Source: Longimicrobiales bacterium (GTDB taxonomy: Bacteria; Gemmatimonadota; Gemmatimonadetes; Longimicrobiales; Gaopeijiaceae). Taken from it: a stretch of DNA of 64,000 bases. The notes beneath the pieces are model-generated. The model had not been told where the DNA came from. It did not search any database and was given only the letters and a program-made list of their open reading frames with translations. Position numbers and translations under genes: made by a program. Below are positions 8,569 through 17,400 of this stretch, piece after piece. Location: NCBI GenBank assembly GCA_951828585.1, contig OX639991.1:1334576-1398575 (forward strand). Direction: 5' to 3'. The first letter of the stretch is position 1, and every line of letters starts with the position of its first letter.

Positions 8569-9291
8569 ACCCGTCCGGCCATCGCCCCGCCTCCCCACCG
8601 CCACCCAGATCAGCGCCGTCACGAAGAAAAGCCCCACCGCGTCGAAGTGTGCGCTCCATGCCGTCTCCACGATCAGGAGCGGCGACCACAGGTACCAGAC
8701 CAGCACCTTGGCCGGGTTCCGTCCGGTGCGGGTGGCGATTCCCTGCAGGAGCGCTGCGCATCCGAGGTCGAAGCACAGCCATACCAGCTTGGCCGCCAGC
8801 ACGGTCCCCCCGGCCAGGTTAACCAGTCCGAACAGCATCTGGGCCAGCGGCGGGTAAATGGTCGGCACGTGGGGGTGGTTGATCTCTCCGTGCCACTCCG
8901 TCCGAATCGCCGCGAGGGCCTCGTGGACGGGTGGATGGGCGTAGGGATTCACGCCTTCCAGGAGCACGTGACCGTCCCACAGGTACCGGTAGATGTCGTC
9001 GGAGAGTTCGGGGGTGAGGGGAAGGAGGGCAAGGCGGGCAACGATGCCGACTCCCCACAGGAGAACCAGGGGAGGGGAACCACGGTTTGCGCCAATCCCC
9101 GCCGCCACGTAGCAGAGGAATGCGGCAGCGGGCAGCAGCAGGCGGGGCAGCGGCAGTGCGATCCCGTCGAGCCACCCGAAGGCTGTGAGGGCGGCGACTT
9201 CGAGGAGGCCGAACAGGAGGAGAGCGACGATGGGAAAGACCGTCGCTCCTCCTGCTCCGGCCGCCGGCCGGATCTCACGGGTGATGGTCAC
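7840..9291 (-). CDS. GT-C type polyprenyl-phosphate-dependent glycosyltransferase (GT87/DUF2029-like)
   Basis: Polytopic protein with about ten membrane helices. After the first helices comes the loop ELSDDIYRYLWDGHVLLEG and then NPYAHPP, the acidic, Asp-rich luminal motif typical of GT-C mannosyltransferases. HVPTIYPPLAQ follows. It probably moves a sugar from a polyprenyl-phosphate carrier on the periplasmic side. The GTG at 9291 precedes TITREIRP and places the first helix about 20 residues in; the frame is open up to 9477 but that stretch is not membrane-like. The last ~25 residues are charged and overlap the convergent glycosyltransferase. The nearby DPM1-like gene could supply the lipid-linked donor. 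Confidence 0.75.
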   Translation of the reverse strand: MTITREIRPAAGAGGATVFPIVALLLFGLLEVAALTAFGWLDGIALPLPRLLLPAAAFLCYVAAGIGANRGSPPLVLLWGVGIVARLALLPLTPELSDDIYRYLWDGHVLLEGVNPYAHPPVHEALAAIRTEWHGEINHPHVPTIYPPLAQMLFGLVNLAGGTVLAAKLVWLCFDLGCAALLQGIATRTGRNPAKVLVWYLWSPLLIVETAWSAHFDAVGLFFVTALIWVAVGRRGDGRTGSPAGLPPDPDRFSPGRFLRVWKHPAILGSVLGLASLVKFAPAAVVPPLARRYGVRAVVAFAAVCAVFYLPFAGAGVSALTGGLRTYARHWSANEGAFSLVLHLARDPVLARAAVALMVLAIAGYTAWRRFSVERALLWIMGIGLLLSPAVHPWYVLWVLPMAALRGHAPFLLVGGLAFLGYWGLASFEATGVWPQPGWNRAAMWLPVWGVILWRLVPAGRKRSPAPGPEREEPDREERHEGQ

Positions 9292-9582
9292 GTTTGTTCG
9301 AAACAATGGGGGCGACGGTGTGGCCACCGGGCCTCTCGCGGGACGGCTCGGTCGATCGGAGGTTTTTGCTTTCGGCTCCGGGAGAACGTTAAGCTGTGAG
9401 CACCCGCCAATAGCAACGCCCGCGGTCGGCCTCTGTCGGGATGCGAAAATGTATTCTGCTGGTCCACTCAACCCCAAGCGAGCGGGGGCTCCCTTGCCCC
9501 GGGCGGCAGTGCTCTGGCGCCCGCTCGTTCTCCTGGCCGACCGGGGCGCTCGCGCCCGTCGCTGAGGACTTCCGCGCCGCCC

Positions 9583-10380
9583 ATGTCGTCCGATCCGGTC
9601 AGGACCACCGATTCAGGCCGACCGACACAGGACGAATGCGGCCAGCTCCGGGGGCGTGACCTGCTCTCCCGGGCCGCCGTCCTCATCCCCGCGCTCAACG
9701 AGGAGCAGGCCCTTCCCGCCGTCCTCGAGGCACTCCCCATCGACCGCCTCCACTCGGTAGTAGTCGCCGACAACGGATCCACCGACAACACGGCCGCCAT
9801 CGCGCGCGCCGCCGGTGCGCTAGTCGTCCAGGAACCGCGGCGCGGCTACGGCGCCGCCTGCCTGGCCGGCATCCGGCACCTGTCGGCGCTCCCCACCCCC
9901 CCCACCACCATCGTGTTCCTCGACGCCGACCACCCCGAGAACGCCAGTCGGCTCCCCATTGTCCTCGAACCCCTGGCGCGGGGCGCCAACCTCGCGCTCG
10001 GCGTTCGCGTGGCACCCGGCGGCGGCACCGGCAACCACCGCGCCCATGCCCGCTGGGGCAACCGGGTCGTCCTTGTCACGGCCCGCCTGCTCTTCGGGCA
10101 CCCCTTCGAGGACCTGGCACCATTCCGCGCCATCCGCCGCGACGCGCTCGAACGCCTTGACATGGACGATCGTGATTGGGGCTGGACGCTCCAGATGCAG
10201 CTGCGCGCGGTGCGCCACGGTCTCGTGATCACGGAGGTCGATGCGCCCCACCTTCCGCGCAGTGGGGGCCGGTCCAAGATCTCCGGGCGTCTGGGGATGT
10301 CGGTTCGCGTAGGGGCGAAGATGTTCTACACGCTGGCGCGGGAGCGTCTGCGTCCCATCGGAACAGCTACCACTTGCTGA
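9583..10380 (+). CDS. Family 2 glycosyltransferase (dolichyl/polyprenyl-phosphate sugar synthase-like)
   Basis: 265 residues. After a ~28-residue polar N-terminus the GT-A fold begins with VLIPALNEEQALPAVLEAL. VVADNGSTDNTA and FLDADHPENASR (nucleotide and metal binding) follow, then a C-terminal region with HLPRSGGRSKISG. There is no C-terminal membrane pair, so it is likely a soluble or peripheral DPM1-type enzyme that loads a sugar on a polyprenyl phosphate. It is transcribed divergently from the GT-C enzyme, a plausible user of the product. The start could be internal; no strong ribosome-binding site decides it. Confidence 0.85.
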   Translation: MSSDPVRTTDSGRPTQDECGQLRGRDLLSRAAVLIPALNEEQALPAVLEALPIDRLHSVVVADNGSTDNTAAIARAAGALVVQEPRRGYGAACLAGIRHLSALPTPPTTIVFLDADHPENASRLPIVLEPLARGANLALGVRVAPGGGTGNHRAHARWGNRVVLVTARLLFGHPFEDLAPFRAIRRDALERLDMDDRDWGWTLQMQLRAVRHGLVITEVDAPHLPRSGGRSKISGRLGMSVRVGAKMFYTLARERLRPIGTATTC

Positions 10381-10623
10381 AGAACCGGAACTCGAGTGAG
10401 GTGCCCGCCCACCCCACGACCCTTCTGAGCCCGCCCCGCGACAGTCCCCGAGGGCGGTCAGATCCAGTGCTACTCAGCGTCAGCCTCCTTTCCGGGTGGG
10501 ACGCGGCCCACGACTGCCGGAACAGGCTTTGCAGACCGCAGTGAGAATCCCGGGTTGCTTGCCGCTGAGCGGTACCCTTCGGCTGCCTGTCCGGCACTCG
10601 CCCCGGGTCGATCCCTCTCCCCG
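10381..10623. other. Intergenic region between convergent genes
   Basis: 243 bp between the 3' ends of the glycosyltransferase and the YhaN-like ATPase. On the minus strand the last ~20 codons before a TAG at 10367 read like an outer-membrane barrel terminus (GTSLEFRFFSKW). The upstream frame is not barrel-like, so this is at most a gene remnant. No clear hairpin terminator was found. Confidence 0.35.
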
Positions 10624-13116
10624 TCACCCCACCCCCAACGCGATAACCCTGGCCCCCCGGTCCTCCAGCTCCGCCGCCATTGCGGGGTGGCAGGTAAAGA
10701 GAAACACCTGGCGATTCTCCGCCACCCGCTCCAGCAACTCGAAAGCCCGATCGCGGCGCCAGGCGTCCCAGTTCACCAGGGTCTCGTCCATGAAGAGGGG
10801 GAGGGTCTCGCCGTCGGCATCCAGATGGTCGACGATCGCGAGTCGCAGCGCCAGGTAGACCTGTTCCCTGGTGCCCTGAGAGAGAGATTCCCCGACCTGT
10901 CTCGGTTCGCCGGCGGCCGGGCCACGCAGGTACAGGGACTCGTCTCCCGGGCCGCCGAGTTCGAGACTGTCGTAGCGGCCCTGGGTGATGTAGCGGAGGT
11001 GGGCCGCGGCGCGAAGCAGCAGGTCGGGCTGGTGCTCGTCCCGGAAGCGGCGGTCGGCCTCGCGGACGAGACGCGCCAGCACGAAGGCGCGGTCGCGGCT
11101 CTCCCGGGCGTCCTGGATGCGCGCCTTGAGGGAATTGATCCTGCCTGCCATGCGGTCGGCCGTCTCGCCTTCCCGCAGGTGCCTGATTTCGGAGTGCAGG
11201 GTGCCGATCGCGCTTTGCAGCTCCTCGGCGCGCCCAATTTGTTCGTCGCGGCGCGTGGCTGAGGCGCCCAGTGATTCGGCCAGGGAGTCCCACCGCTCCC
11301 CGGCCTCGTCGGCCGCGCGGACCTCGGCTTCGATTTCCGCCAGCGCGGGGTGCTCCCGCTCCAGTTCGCCTCTGAGCTGGCGTGCCCGGTCGAGTGCGTC
11401 GCGGCGGCGCTGGGCCAACTCCGCTCCCCGCTCCGCGTCGCCGTCGCCCAAGTCGCGCAGCCGCTCCTCAAGGTCGGCCAGCGCCGCCTTTGTTGCTTCG
11501 TGCCCGGCCTCGGCCCGTTCCCTCCTGTCTCGCATGCGCTCCATCTCCCGCTGTGCCGCCCGGTCGCGGTGTAGCCTGTCGGCCCCCATGTCCGCTAACC
11601 GTTCGAACGCGGCCGGTAGATCGTGCCCCGGATCTTGCAGCAACGAGGTCCGCACGGGAAGCCCGTTCAAGGCCTGCACGACCGCGCGACGTGCCACCTC
11701 CTCGCTCTCTTCGAGCCCCGTCAGTTCCGTGCGCCGCCCTCTCTCCGCGCCCTCGAACGCCCTTCGGTACCGGCGCCGGTGCCGCACCGTGTCGAGCCAG
11801 AGAATCAGGCCGAGCAGGCCCAGGGCGCCCACGCCGAGACCCACGCGAAAAACGATTTCGGGATTCGCCTCGACACCGGGGGCGGGACTGAGGAAGTCGG
11901 GGAAGTAGCGCGCCGCGGCGGCCACGCCCCCGCCCGCCAGGAGGCCCGTCAACCCCAACCCCAACCGCCAGCGGCCGGAGGGCGCCACCTGCCGCAGGCC
12001 GGAAAGCGACTCCTCGCGCAGACCCTCTTCGGCGATACGCCGCTGCTCCCGCTTGGCCTGGTATACCTTCACCATGTCACGCAGGTCATCGACGGAAACA
12101 TCCGCCACCTGTTCGGGGTCGACTTCGTCCCACGGGATCGAGAACAGGCGGCTGCCCTGTTCGGCCAGGCGGGCACCGACCTCGTCCGACTCGCTGTCCG
12201 CAACGGCCACCCCGCCCCCCAGCACCTCCACCCCCTCCTCGGCGCTGCGAGCCGCGCGTCTCAGTTCTGCCAGCCTCGCCAGCGGGTCGATCGACAGCCC
12301 GGCCAGCTCTTCCACGCGCCCCGCGTCCCTGCGCAGCTCCTCGATGCGCTTCAGCGCCCGCCGCACTGGAAACAGGCGGTTCAGACGGTACTCCATCACC
12401 CTGCGGCGTTCGCGTTCCCGCGCCCTCTCTTCGCGGAGCGCCTTCAGCCGCTCCTCCGCAACGGCCAACTCGGCCACCTTCTCCCGCAGCATCCGGTCAC
12501 GCTCCAGCCCGTCGCGACGCTGTTCGTTCAGCTCCCGCAGCCTGTCCTGCAGAATGCGTGCGCGGGGGCGGCCACGCTGGTCCGGCCGCCAGAGCCTGGC
12601 CGCCTCGCCCTCGAGTTCGTCCGCGACCACCCGCGCGGAACGCAGGTCAGGCGCGGCCATGGCGCCTACCAGGCGGTCCTGCACCAGTTCCCAGCTCTCC
12701 CTTTCGAGCCCCGCCAGCTCGGACAACGTCAGCGCGTAGACCTGCCTGAACACGACGCGGCTTACATGCCCTGCGCCGGGGACCGGACGATTGTCGATGC
12801 TCTCGTCCTGGCCGTCCACGGTCAGGCGGGCACGGGCGGTCGACAGCAGGCGCCGATGGATCTCCCGCACCGTGTCGTCGTCCATGCGGAGGCGGGCCCA
12901 CCCTTCGGGATTGCCGCCCGTCCACGGCGTAAAGGGATGCCGGTCACGGGTGGCAGGACGGAAGCCGTAAAGTATAGTTGTCAAGAAGTCAAATAAAGTT
13001 GACTTTCCGCTCTCGTTGGGGCCGAGCACGACGACGATTGAAGGCAGTGCCGAATCACCGGAGGCTACGTCCGCCAGACAGCCGTAGCGGGCGATCCGGA
13101 TGGAGTCGAACCTCAT
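10624..13116 (-). CDS. yhaN: YhaN-like SMC-type ATPase (SbcC-related)
   Basis: About 830 residues, translated after the YhaO-like nuclease with a 4-base ATGA overlap. An N-terminal Walker A, GPNESGKST, is at residues 32-40. Long charged coiled coils flank a central pair of hydrophobic segments (LGLTGLLAGGGVAAA and FRVGLGVGALGLLGLILW), as in YhaN proteins. The C-terminal half brings the ABC signature LSQGTREQVYLALRLA and the Walker B region LPLFMDETLVNWD. With its partner it should form a membrane-associated DNA-end-processing complex analogous to SbcCD/Mre11-Rad50. The start at MRFDSIRIARYG is fixed by the overlap. Confidence 0.88.
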   Translation of the reverse strand: MRFDSIRIARYGCLADVASGDSALPSIVVVLGPNESGKSTLFDFLTTILYGFRPATRDRHPFTPWTGGNPEGWARLRMDDDTVREIHRRLLSTARARLTVDGQDESIDNRPVPGAGHVSRVVFRQVYALTLSELAGLERESWELVQDRLVGAMAAPDLRSARVVADELEGEAARLWRPDQRGRPRARILQDRLRELNEQRRDGLERDRMLREKVAELAVAEERLKALREERARERERRRVMEYRLNRLFPVRRALKRIEELRRDAGRVEELAGLSIDPLARLAELRRAARSAEEGVEVLGGGVAVADSESDEVGARLAEQGSRLFSIPWDEVDPEQVADVSVDDLRDMVKVYQAKREQRRIAEEGLREESLSGLRQVAPSGRWRLGLGLTGLLAGGGVAAAARYFPDFLSPAPGVEANPEIVFRVGLGVGALGLLGLILWLDTVRHRRRYRRAFEGAERGRRTELTGLEESEEVARRAVVQALNGLPVRTSLLQDPGHDLPAAFERLADMGADRLHRDRAAQREMERMRDRRERAEAGHEATKAALADLEERLRDLGDGDAERGAELAQRRRDALDRARQLRGELEREHPALAEIEAEVRAADEAGERWDSLAESLGASATRRDEQIGRAEELQSAIGTLHSEIRHLREGETADRMAGRINSLKARIQDARESRDRAFVLARLVREADRRFRDEHQPDLLLRAAAHLRYITQGRYDSLELGGPGDESLYLRGPAAGEPRQVGESLSQGTREQVYLALRLAIVDHLDADGETLPLFMDETLVNWDAWRRDRAFELLERVAENRQVFLFTCHPAMAAELEDRGARVIALGVG

Positions 13117-14354
13117 TCGGGGGTGAGCATTCGGGTCAGGATCTCCTCGGCGCCGCCTTCCAGCAGGCGGTTGAGGTAGGCGTCCAACGATCCGTCGCGG
13201 TCTGCCTCGTAGCCGGCCAGATCGGTGTCCGAGAGATCGAGCCGCTCCCCTCCGCCCCGCACCTCCGCGCACAGGCGCAGGGCCGCGCCGAGGACATCCT
13301 GGCGACCGGCGTGGTCGGCCACCCGTGCGGGAGAGTGCACATTGCGCGTGCGGACTTCGCAGCCGAGCGCGCCGAGCCGCACCGCCACCTCGTCGACGAT
13401 CGTCTCCAGCTCATCGGGGTCGCGCAGCTGGCGCCAGAGCGGCGATGGGCCGGCCAGGTCCACCGCCACCATCCACTCGGTGTCCTCGTTGCCGGGATCG
13501 TCGGACCGTGCCCGCTCCCAGGCGCCCACCACCTCGCCCGCCAGCTCGTCCAGGGTGTTCGCGCCGCCGATGTCGCCGACGGTTAGGTGTTCCCACCGCA
13601 CCTGCGAGAACTCCCGGAACTCGACCATGGGGTGGCCGGGATCGCTCAGGTCCACCAGCAGGCCTCCCTTGGGGCCCGTTTCGCGCGGGTCGCGCCCCTG
13701 GAGGTTGCCGCTGTAGTGGACCGGGGGGTCGGCGGAGAGTTCCTGGCACTGGTGAACGTGTCCGAGCGCCCAGTAGTGGAAACCCGCGCCGCGCAGGTGC
13801 TCGAGTTGGGAGGGGGCGTAGCGGTGGTGCGTCCCGGAGCCTGCCACCGACATGACCAGGGTGTGCAGGAGCGCGACCTGGGGGAGGGGGGTGTCGGGGG
13901 TGGGGTGGAGGAGTTGGGAGAGGTCGGCCGCAACGCGCCCGGTGGCGTGGCCCGCGCCCGTGACGTACCCCGCGGTGTCGCCGTCGCGGCCCCGGATCGT
14001 AATCGTAACCGGCTCTTCGGCGTCGATGACGGTGACGTTGCCGGGCCAGTCGGGGCCGCCTGCGCGCAGCGCGTTCCCGGGGTCGTGGTTCCCCGTTGCG
14101 TAGACGACCTGGATGTCCGCTTCCGCCAACTCCCCAAGGTGGGACAGCAGGAAGCGCTCGGTCGCGAAGGAGAGCTGCGAGCCGTCGAAGAGGTCGCCGG
14201 CGATAAGGACCGCGTCGACCCTCTCGGCGATCGCGACATCCACGCACCGTGCGAGTGCGTCGCGGGAGGCTTGCCGCAACCTGTTGCGCGTGTCGTCCGA
14301 CCGTCCGGCGAAGGCGGTGTCGAGGTGAACATCGGCGATGTGTATGAAGCGCAT
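13113..14354 (-). CDS. yhaO: YhaO/SbcD-like metallophosphoesterase (DNA repair exonuclease)
   Basis: 413 residues. A calcineurin-like phosphoesterase domain starts at the first codon. Metal-binding motifs in order are IADVHLD (residues 6-12), IAGDLFDG, TGNHDPGN, and later LLHTLV and LGHVHQ. A C-terminal capping domain follows from about residue 285. It is the nuclease partner of the overlapping YhaN-like ATPase and probably trims double-strand breaks or protein-blocked ends. The ATG at 14354 places MRFIHIADVHLD at the N-terminus as in relatives. Confidence 0.9.
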   Translation of the reverse strand: MRFIHIADVHLDTAFAGRSDDTRNRLRQASRDALARCVDVAIAERVDAVLIAGDLFDGSQLSFATERFLLSHLGELAEADIQVVYATGNHDPGNALRAGGPDWPGNVTVIDAEEPVTITIRGRDGDTAGYVTGAGHATGRVAADLSQLLHPTPDTPLPQVALLHTLVMSVAGSGTHHRYAPSQLEHLRGAGFHYWALGHVHQCQELSADPPVHYSGNLQGRDPRETGPKGGLLVDLSDPGHPMVEFREFSQVRWEHLTVGDIGGANTLDELAGEVVGAWERARSDDPGNEDTEWMVAVDLAGPSPLWRQLRDPDELETIVDEVAVRLGALGCEVRTRNVHSPARVADHAGRQDVLGAALRLCAEVRGGGERLDLSDTDLAGYEADRDGSLDAYLNRLLEGGAEEILTRMLTPE

Positions 14355-14492
14355 CGGGGGACTCGGGGGGTGGGGTTGGGCCGATGGTTCAAAGGTAACG
14401 TCTGGCGGTGAGGGTGGGGGGTGGTTTAACGTTGGGCGCCGTTCCCCTCTCGCCCGCTTCACACTGCATCTCCATCGTGAGCCCGTGAAGAC
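14355..14492. promoter_or_regulatory. Divergent promoter region yhaO / NAD-glutamate dehydrogenase
   Basis: 138 bp separating two divergent starts. It must hold promoters for both, but I see no convincing -10/-35 pair; a G-rich/C-rich stretch dominates the yhaO side. Confidence 0.4.
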
Positions 14493-17400
14493 ATGATCCA
14501 ACCAGACGGTGCCTCCCGGTCCCCGACCGATCCGGCCGTCACGGAAGAAGTGCTTCAGGCCCTGCGGGACACTGTCGGCGACAACCGGTATCGCCTGCTC
14601 CAAAAGTTTGTGCCCTTCTTCCTCGGCAAGGCGACCGCCGAGCTCCTGGAGGAGCGGGCGACCGAGGACCTGGCCCGTATGTGCCTTGACTCGCTTGACT
14701 TCCTGAACCGGAGCCGTCCAGATCGTATCGACGTCGAGGTCGTGAATCCCGATCAGGAAGGAGGCAGCTGGACGGCCCCGGTCACCATCATCCGCACCAA
14801 CGTCTCGGAGCGGCCCTTCATCGTGGACACGATCCGCGAGTTCCTCTCCTCCGAGGACCTGCAGATCGCGCACTTCGTCTATCCGCTCATGACGGTCGAG
14901 CGCGACGAGGACGGATGGATCACCGATCTGCTTCCCTCCGGGGAGCGCACCCGCACCGAGTCCATGGTCTATGCCGAGGTGGCCCAGGTCGTCGATTCGG
15001 AGGTGCGCGAATCATTGCGGGCCGAGACCGCGCGCCGCCTCGAAGACGTGGTCAAGGCCACCGACGACTTCGGCCTCATGATCGACAAGATCGGGGACGT
15101 GGTCTCGGAACTGGGCTTCCGCATGCGCGACGTGCGCGAACGGCGGGACGAGTTCCGCGAGATCCAGGCGTTCCTGCGCTGGCTGCGCGACGGGGGGTTC
15201 GTCTTCCTGGGCTACCGCTCCTACACCTTCCAGCCGCCGGAGCCGGGGGGCGAGGACGCGGTTGCGGTCGACCCCGGTTCGGGACTGGGCATACTGCAGG
15301 ACGAGGAGAGGTCGAACTACGCGCGTCCCGTTTTCATCAGCGAGATGGCGGACGAAATGCGCGAGAGAGCGCTCTCGGGCCCCGTCCTGATCATCAGCAA
15401 GACCAACGCGGAATCGACCGTCCACCGGCGTGCGCGCATGGACTACATCGGCGTCAAGAAGCTGCGGCGTGACGGCACCGTGGCCGGCGAGCACCGCTTC
15501 CTGGGGCTCTTCACCTCGGCCGCCTACGCGGAGCCCGCACAGGACATTCCCATCCTTCGGCAGAAGTTGGCGGACATCATCGAGCATGCCGGTGCCGCCG
15601 AGGGATCGCACGACTACAAGGAGATCATCACGATCTTCAGCTCCCTTCCCAAAGAGGAGCTCTTCCTGGCCTCGGCGGAGGAGATCGCGACGGACATTCG
15701 CACGATTCTCATCCGCTACAACACCTCGGAGGTCTTCGTTTCGGTGCGCCGCGATGCGCTCGGGCGGGGCGTGTCCATCATGGTCGTGCTGCCGCGCACC
15801 CGGTTTTCCGGCACTTTCCGCCGCGAGTTCGAGGGCGTGCTGGTGCAGCGCTACAAGGCCGAGATCCTGAACTATCACCTGGCCATGGGGGCGGGGGACC
15901 AGGCCCGCCTGCACTTCTACCTGGGCGGCCCGCCCGAGCGCCTGGCCAAGATCGAATGGCCCGACCTGAAGGCCACGGTCACGAGTCTCACGCGGTCCTG
16001 GCTCGACGAGGTGAGGGATCTGCTGAGCGAGGTGCGCCCCGCCGAAGAGGCGGTCCGCATGGCGCGCCACTACGCCAACGCCTTCGCGCCGGAGTATCAG
16101 GCCGCGACCGACGCGGCTTCGGCGGTGCGCGACATCGTTGAACTGGAAGCCATGAAGGCCCAGGGGCGCATGGAATCGGTCCTCTTTTTCGACGACACGA
16201 GGCACGGCGGCAAGTTCGACCTCAAGGTGTACATCCGCGAACACCGGATCATCCTCTCGGACTTCATGCCGGTGCTGGAGAACTGCGGCCTCCAGGTGAT
16301 CGCGGTTTCCCTCTTCGAACTCCGCGAGGGCAGCGGTGAGGCCGAGTCGTCGATCTACAGCTTCGACGTGCAGACTTCTGCCGGCGACCGCATCGACGTG
16401 GACGCTCTTGGCGGCGTTCTTGCGGAAGCAATCCTGGCTGTGCGTGCCGGCGATGCCACCAACGACTCCTTCAACCGCCTGGTCCGGCGCGCCGGGATGG
16501 CGTGGCGCGAGGTGGAGGTGCTGCGCGCGTATGCACACTACGCCTTCCAGATCGGAGCCGTGCCGAGCCGGCAGGTTCTTCGCTCCGCGCTGAAGAACCA
16601 CCCCACGATCGGCCTCCTCTTCTTCCGCCTCTTCGAAGCCCGCTTCGATCCCGGGAGCGGCGACAGCCTGAGCGAGCGCGAGGCGAAGGCCGCCGCACTG
16701 AGGAGCGAGATCAGCCAGAAGCTTGTAGGGGTGAGCTCCCTCGCCTTCGACCGGGCGCTGCGCGCCTACCAGACGGTGATCGACAGCACGATACGGACGA
16801 ACTACTACCGGGGCGGTGGCCGCGCGCCGACGGTCAGCTCAGGGGGCGTTCCGTACATATCCTTCAAATTCGAATCCGAGCGGTTGCTGGCGGTGTCAAA
16901 GAGCCGGCTGAAGTACGAGGTGTGGGTGCGGTCGTCGCGGATGGAGGGGATCCATCTGCGGGGGGCTCCCGTTGCGCGCGGCGGAATCCGTCACTCGGAC
17001 CGTCCCGACGACTTCCGTACCGAAGTGATGGGCCTGGTACTCACCCAGATGGTGAAGAACGCCCTGATCGTTCCGAGCGGGTCAAAGGGAGGTTTCGTCT
17101 GCCTGCGCTCGCTGGCCGACCTTGAAGCCATGGCCCACGAGGCCCGCGAGCAGTACTGCACGCTCATGCGGGGCCTGCTGGATATCACCGACAATCTCGA
17201 CGGCGAGGACGCGCCTCCCCGGTGCGTCGTGCGCCATGACGGGTTCGACCCCTATCTGGTCGTGGCCGCCGACAAGGGGACCGCGCGCTACTCGGACACG
17301 GCCAACGCGGTGGCCGCCGATTACGACTTCTGGCTCGACGATGCCTTCGCCTCGGGCGGCTCGAACGGCTACGACCACAAGGAGGTGGGCATCACGGCGC

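Noticed and set aside
10367-10500. Barrel-terminus-like codons ending GTSLEFRFFSKW
   Set aside because: Upstream codons in the same frame are not barrel-like and no start exists; not enough for a gene call.
12053-12739. Serine/arginine-rich plus-strand frame
   Set aside because: Antisense shadow of the coiled-coil region of the YhaN-like gene.
15012-16601. 529-codon minus-strand frame
   Set aside because: Antisense to the glutamate dehydrogenase gene, whose frame is continuous and motif-rich.
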